Shown: positions 30,736-34,202 of the stretch, piece after piece
Layout of the letters: each line of letters begins with the position of its first letter
Numbering within the stretch: position 1 is the first letter of the stretch
Origin: Acidobacteriota bacterium
Lineage (GTDB): Bacteria; Acidobacteriota; Terriglobia; Bryobacterales; Bryobacteraceae
Reading direction: 5' to 3'
DNA length: 34,202 bases
NCBI GenBank assembly: GCA_016213725.1
Contig: JACQZS010000259.1
Coordinates: forward strand, 1-34,202
The notes under the pieces: model-generated
Database searches by the model: none
What the model saw: the letters and a program-made list of their open reading frames with translations, nothing else
Told to the model about the DNA's origin: nothing
Translations under genes and position numbers: made by a program

Positions 30736-32042
30736 TAGCGGAGGTCCTCGCTTCCCTTCATGCACTCGTCGATGTGCAGGTCGCCGTCCTGGCCGGCGCC
30801 GTAACCGCCCACGGCCATCAGGTGGTCCTTCGGATTGGAGCGGTCGAACACTTTCGATCCCTCCACCCAGGTCTCCAGCACGTGGCTGTACACGCTCAGC
30901 GGATCGCCCGAAATCAGAATGAAATCGGCGTCCTTGCCTTGCTCCAGAGTGCCCACGCGCTGATCCATGCCCAGAATGCGCGCATTGGCCATGGTCAATC
31001 CGTACAGCGCCTTCTCGCGCGACATTCCCCCGCGGACGGATATGGCCGCGGCCCGCAGGAACAGGCGCGAATCCGTCACGCCGTCGTCCGTGTGGAAACC
31101 CACCAGCACGCCGGCTTTTTCCAATACTCCGGCCGTGCGGATGTCGGCGTCCTTGGCCTCCAGCTTGCCTCCGGGAGAATCGATGACGATCACCGACACT
31201 GGCACTTTCGCCGCGGCGATCTGGTCGGCCACCATCCATCCGTCGCTCACGTGATGCAGCACAACCTTGAATCCGAACTCCCTCTGCAGCCGCAGCACCG
31301 TGAGAATGTCGTCATGCCGGTGCGTGTGATGTTGCACCGTGCGCTTGCCGTCGAGCACCTCCACCAGCTCTTCCATCCGCAGGTCCCGCGCCGGCATCTT
31401 GGAGGCGTCGCCCGCCGCCGCTTTCACTTTGTCGCGGTACTCCTGCGCCTTGATGAACTGCTCTCTCACCAGCGCCGCGGCCTTGGCGCGCGTGCCCGGG
31501 AACGGCGCGTTGCGCCGCGGGTTCGTCCCATTCGCCATCTTCAGTCCGCCGGCGATCGATCCGTCGCTCAGCTTGATCAGCAGGTCGTCGATCGTCTGTC
31601 CCGCCCGCAGCTTCAAGTACAGCGTCTGCCCGCTGGAGAGATGCCCGGAGCCGGGCATCACGTTCACCGTCGTAATCCCGCCGGCGCGCGCCTTCTGCAC
31701 GGAGCTGGCCCGCACGTTGATCGAATCCAGCACGCGCACGTCCGGCTGGATCGGCCCGCTCGCGTCGCCGCCCTCCGGCCCGCCGATGTGGCTGTGCGAA
31801 TCCACCAGCCCCGGCATGATCACCTTCCCCCGCGCGTCGATCTTTTCCGCGTTCGCCGGCACCGCCGTCGAAGCCGCCGGCCCTACGGCCAAAATCTTCC
31901 CTTTCTCTACCACCAGAACGCCGTCGGCGATCTCCGGTCCGGCCACAGGAATGATGCGCGCGCCCGTGAAGGCTGTCGGCCGCGTCTGGCCCCACAGCCC
32001 GCACGCCGCGCACAGCGCGAGTGCAGTTGTCTTGATGTTCAT
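30735..32042 (-). CDS. Secreted amidohydrolase (imidazolonepropionase/D-aminoacylase-like superfamily)
   Basis: A 435-residue metal-dependent hydrolase with a signal peptide (about 1-19). The metal motif is complete: HSH at 83-85 in PGLVDSHSHIGG. Further candidate ligands are His241 and His243 in HTHRHDDI, His263/His264 in VVLHHVSD, and Asp319/Asp320 in FHTDDGVTDS. The C-terminal part carries the usual VGTLEQGKDADFILISGDPL segment (363-382). It is followed, with a 1-base overlap, by a paralogue lacking several of these ligands. The permease gene ends 41 bases upstream on the same strand. Exported members of this group often act on peptides or cyclic amides; specificity cannot be read here. 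Confidence 0.92.
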   Translation of the reverse strand: MNIKTTALALCAACGLWGQTRPTAFTGARIIPVAGPEIADGVLVVEKGKILAVGPAASTAVPANAEKIDARGKVIMPGLVDSHSHIGGPEGGDASGPIQPDVRVLDSINVRASSVQKARAGGITTVNVMPGSGHLSSGQTLYLKLRAGQTIDDLLIKLSDGSIAGGLKMANGTNPRRNAPFPGTRAKAAALVREQFIKAQEYRDKVKAAAGDASKMPARDLRMEELVEVLDGKRTVQHHTHRHDDILTVLRLQREFGFKVVLHHVSDGWMVADQIAAAKVPVSVIVIDSPGGKLEAKDADIRTAGVLEKAGVLVGFHTDDGVTDSRLFLRAAAISVRGGMSREKALYGLTMANARILGMDQRVGTLEQGKDADFILISGDPLSVYSHVLETWVEGSKVFDRSNPKDHLMAVGGYGAGQDGDLHIDECMKGSEDLR

Positions 32043-32058
32043 TGGAGTTCGAAGCTGA

Positions 32059-32073
32059 TTAGGAATAGCCTAA
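32059..32073. other. Short inverted repeat upstream of the amidohydrolase pair
   Basis: TTAGG-AATAG-CCTAA lies in the 41-base gap between the ADOP permease stop and the amidohydrolase start. It is AT-richer than its surroundings. It could be a small operator or processing site; a chance occurrence is also possible. Confidence 0.3.
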
Positions 32074-32083
32074 CACGACCGCC

Positions 32084-34202
32084 TCACCCGTCCACCCGCA
32101 GTGCCCGCAGCGGATCGATGTGCGCCGCCCGGCTTGCCGGCGCTACGCCCGACCCCGCTGCAATCAATGCCAGCACCCCGGCCACCACCCCCAGCGTGCC
32201 GGCGTCGTGCGGCTTCACGCCGTACAGCGACGCTTCCGCAAGCCGCGACAGCCCCAGCGCCGCCGGCGCGCCGCACACGAGCCCCGCCGCCGCCACCGCG
32301 AACGACTCCCGCAGCACCATCCGCATCACGTCCCACGCCTTGGCCCCCAGCGCCATTCGCACGCCGATCTCCGCCGTCCTCTGCGTCACTGCAAACGACA
32401 GCGTGCCGTAGATCCCCACCGCCACCAGCACCAGCGCCAGTCCGCCGAAGAACTCGGACACCCGCGCCAGCAGCCGCTCCTGGCCCAGCGCCTCCTCGAT
32501 CTGCTGCTCCTGCGTCTTCACGTTGAACAGCGGCAGTTTCGCATCCGCCTCGCGCACCGCTGCAAACACCGCTGGCAGCACGCTCGCGGGCGCTCGCACC
32601 GCGTACGACAACCGGCGCGACCGATCCCACCTGGCGCTGTAGGACAGGAACACTGTCCGCGGCGGCTCCTCCCGCATCCGTTCGAACTTCGCGTCCGCCG
32701 CCACGCCGATAATCTCGTACGCCTTCTCCGGGTTCAGCCGCTCGTCTCCTATCGAAAGCCGGTGCCCCACCGGGTTCTGTCCAGGAAAAAACGCTTCCGC
32801 CCAACTTTGATTCACCACCGCCACCGGCCTGCCGCCGGCGATATCCGCCGCGGTCATTCCCCGCCCCAGCACCAGCTTCATGCCCATCGTCTCAAAGAAG
32901 CGCGGCCCCACGCGGTTGTAGTGCACTCCATTCGGTCCCTTCGGCTGCGGCCCGTCCGTAGCGCTCGGCGACGTGTTCGACCACCCCGACAACAGCACGA
33001 ATTCGCTCATCGTCGCCGCCCGCACGCCCGGCACCGCCTGCACCGCTTCGAGCAGCCGCGCGTGCAGCGCCATACCCGCCGTCCCCTGGTAGCCGCTCCG
33101 CTCCGGATCGATGTCGAACAGCAGCAGGCTCTCGCGCTGAAACCCCAGCGCCTGAGCGTCCAGGTTTCTCAGCGTCCGCAGAAACAGCCCCGCTCCATAC
33201 AGCAGCACCACCGACAGCGCCACCTGCGCCGCCACCATCCAGCGCGACCCCGGCCCCGCCGGCTTCAGCCGCGGCGTCAGATCCTCGCGCGCCGCCCGCA
33301 ACGCCGGCGCCAGCCCACACACCACCCCAGTCACCATCGACAGCCCCACCGTAAACGCCAGCACCGCGCCATCCACCGATACGTCCACCTGTGTGCCTCG
33401 CCCGCCGCCCACCAGCAGCTTCAGTAGCGCCGGCCCCAGCCACACCGCCATCCAAAGCCCCAGGACGCCGCCCGCCAGCGACAGCAGCAGCGTCTCGCTC
33501 AGAAACTGCGACGCGATGCGCCCGCGCGATGCCCCGATCGACAGCCGGATCGCTGTCTCCTTCCGCCGCGCCCGCGCCCGCGCCGCCATCAGCGCCGCCA
33601 GGTTCGAGCACGCGATCAGCAGCACCACGCCCGACGTCAGCAGCAGAATCCGCAGCGACAACGCGTACCGCTTCCGGTAGCTCTCAAACACCGGCCCTGC
33701 CGCTGATAATTCCAACCCCGGCAGCGGCCTCGGCAGCTCCGCGACGCCGGCCGTAACTGCCTGTTGAAACAACCGCTCCGTCTCCGCCTGCGCCTGCTCC
33801 CGCGTCACTCCCGGCTTCAGCCGCGCGCCGATCGTCGTCCACCACCACGTGTTGTCCGTGAACGGCGACTGTGCCGGCTTCGACCGTGAATTCCACGGCC
33901 GCAGCGCCGCCGTCGGCCGTAGCGGCACCCATACATCCGCCCGCGTTCTCAGCAGACCGGCAAAACCCGCCGGCGCCACGCCCGCGATCGTGAACAGCTG
34001 CCCGTTGATCGTCATCCGTTTCCCAACGGCCCGCGGGTCCGCACTCAGTTCCCGCGTCCAGAAGCCGTGGCTGACCACCGCCACGTCCGGCGCGTCCGCG
34101 CGGAGATCGGAATCCACCAGCGCGCGGCCCAGCGATGGCCGCACGCCCAGCGCGGAGAAGTACTCGCCCTTCACCATATCGCCGTCCACCGCCGTCGCCC
34201 TC
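32084..34202 (-). CDS. ADOP-type MacB/FtsX permease, N-terminus beyond the window
   Basis: The frame is open to the right edge (reading RATAVDGDMVKGEYFSALGV from the edge), so the true start lies outside. About 706 residues are visible. They hold a MacB-like periplasmic domain (GVRPSLGRALVDSDL, VGKRMTINGQLFTIAGVAPAGF) and a first FtsX-type segment with several helices (LLLTSGVVLLIACSNLAALM, then RRKETAIRLSIGASRGRI). A second periplasmic domain and a second FtsX segment follow (GIYGTLSFAVTQRTAEIGVRMALGAKA, ending DPLRALRVDG). This duplicated layout without a linked ATPase gene is the acidobacterial duplicated orphan permease type, usually 800-900 residues. Its cargo is unknown. The amidohydrolase pair lies 41 bases downstream and may share the transcript. 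Confidence 0.9.
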   Translation of the reverse strand, partial: RATAVDGDMVKGEYFSALGVRPSLGRALVDSDLRADAPDVAVVSHGFWTRELSADPRAVGKRMTINGQLFTIAGVAPAGFAGLLRTRADVWVPLRPTAALRPWNSRSKPAQSPFTDNTWWWTTIGARLKPGVTREQAQAETERLFQQAVTAGVAELPRPLPGLELSAAGPVFESYRKRYALSLRILLLTSGVVLLIACSNLAALMAARARARRKETAIRLSIGASRGRIASQFLSETLLLSLAGGVLGLWMAVWLGPALLKLLVGGGRGTQVDVSVDGAVLAFTVGLSMVTGVVCGLAPALRAAREDLTPRLKPAGPGSRWMVAAQVALSVVLLYGAGLFLRTLRNLDAQALGFQRESLLLFDIDPERSGYQGTAGMALHARLLEAVQAVPGVRAATMSEFVLLSGWSNTSPSATDGPQPKGPNGVHYNRVGPRFFETMGMKLVLGRGMTAADIAGGRPVAVVNQSWAEAFFPGQNPVGHRLSIGDERLNPEKAYEIIGVAADAKFERMREEPPRTVFLSYSARWDRSRRLSYAVRAPASVLPAVFAAVREADAKLPLFNVKTQEQQIEEALGQERLLARVSEFFGGLALVLVAVGIYGTLSFAVTQRTAEIGVRMALGAKAWDVMRMVLRESFAVAAAGLVCGAPAALGLSRLAEASLYGVKPHDAGTLGVVAGVLALIAAGSGVAPASRAAHIDPLRALRVDG

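Noticed and set aside
30774-32411. Rightward 545-codon frame opposite the amidohydrolase and permease genes
   Set aside because: His/Arg/Gln-rich antisense sequence with no recognisable fold.
1-34202. CRISPR array, tRNA, rRNA, insertion sequence or prophage segment
   Set aside because: I found no spaced direct repeats, cloverleaf-like sequences, transposase or phage protein motifs; genes are packed with short gaps throughout.

Overview
This is a GC-rich, gene-dense bacterial chromosome segment that most resembles Acidobacteriota, in particular the Solibacter/Bryobacter-type soil lineage. The taxonomic pointers are an ADOP-type (acidobacterial duplicated orphan permease) MacB/FtsX protein at the right edge, a secreted VWFA protein of the acidobacterial type, and tandem secreted amidohydrolases. 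Secreted or Tat-exported sulfatase, ThuA/DUF1080, Gfo/Idh and class C serine hydrolase proteins fit the same group. There are no rRNA or tRNA genes, insertion sequences, integrases or CRISPR arrays that I can see. No stretch longer than about 240 bases lacks a gene.

Layout. (1) 1-2437: the start of a leftward gene cut by the edge, then a rightward pair of leaderless enzymes, a subtilisin-family peptidase and an alpha/beta hydrolase. (2) 2385-8041: a leftward, tightly coupled operon, DevC-like permease > ATPase > HlyD adaptor > TolC > PhzF, preceded by its own TetR regulator. The same 13-bp operator core lies on both promoters. (3) 8154-9744: a diheme cytochrome c peroxidase and a monoheme Tll0287-type protein. 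(4) 9748-11849: a secreted VWFA protein and a small secreted partner. (5) 11886-18542: an MFS exporter converging on a three-gene unit, FkbH-like HAD/GNAT with a C-terminal carrier protein > GT4 glycosyltransferase > GT4-thioesterase fusion. (6) 18640-24027: a set of exported enzymes, Gfo/Idh oxidoreductase, serine hydrolase, sulfatase and ThuA-DUF1080. (7) 24111-27384: a TrpB2-type PLP enzyme and a B12-binding-type radical SAM protein. (8) 27412-29456: a leftward operon of membrane protein, winged-helix regulator and cytosolic serine hydrolase, with a clear promoter and operator. (9) 29548-34202: two tandem amidohydrolases, one with degraded metal ligands, downstream of an ADOP permease that runs off the right edge.

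The most unusual system is region 5. An FkbH enzyme would load a glyceryl (or similar) unit on its own carrier domain. The two downstream glycosyltransferases end in, or contain, short peptides that look like the linkers seen between NRPS/PKS modules, and the last one is fused to a type II-like thioesterase. No adenylation, condensation or ketosynthase domain is present, so this looks like a minimal carrier-protein-tethered glycoside assembly line. The second notable point is the complete regulatory logic of the TetR/efflux/PhzF operon, which can be read from the sequence.
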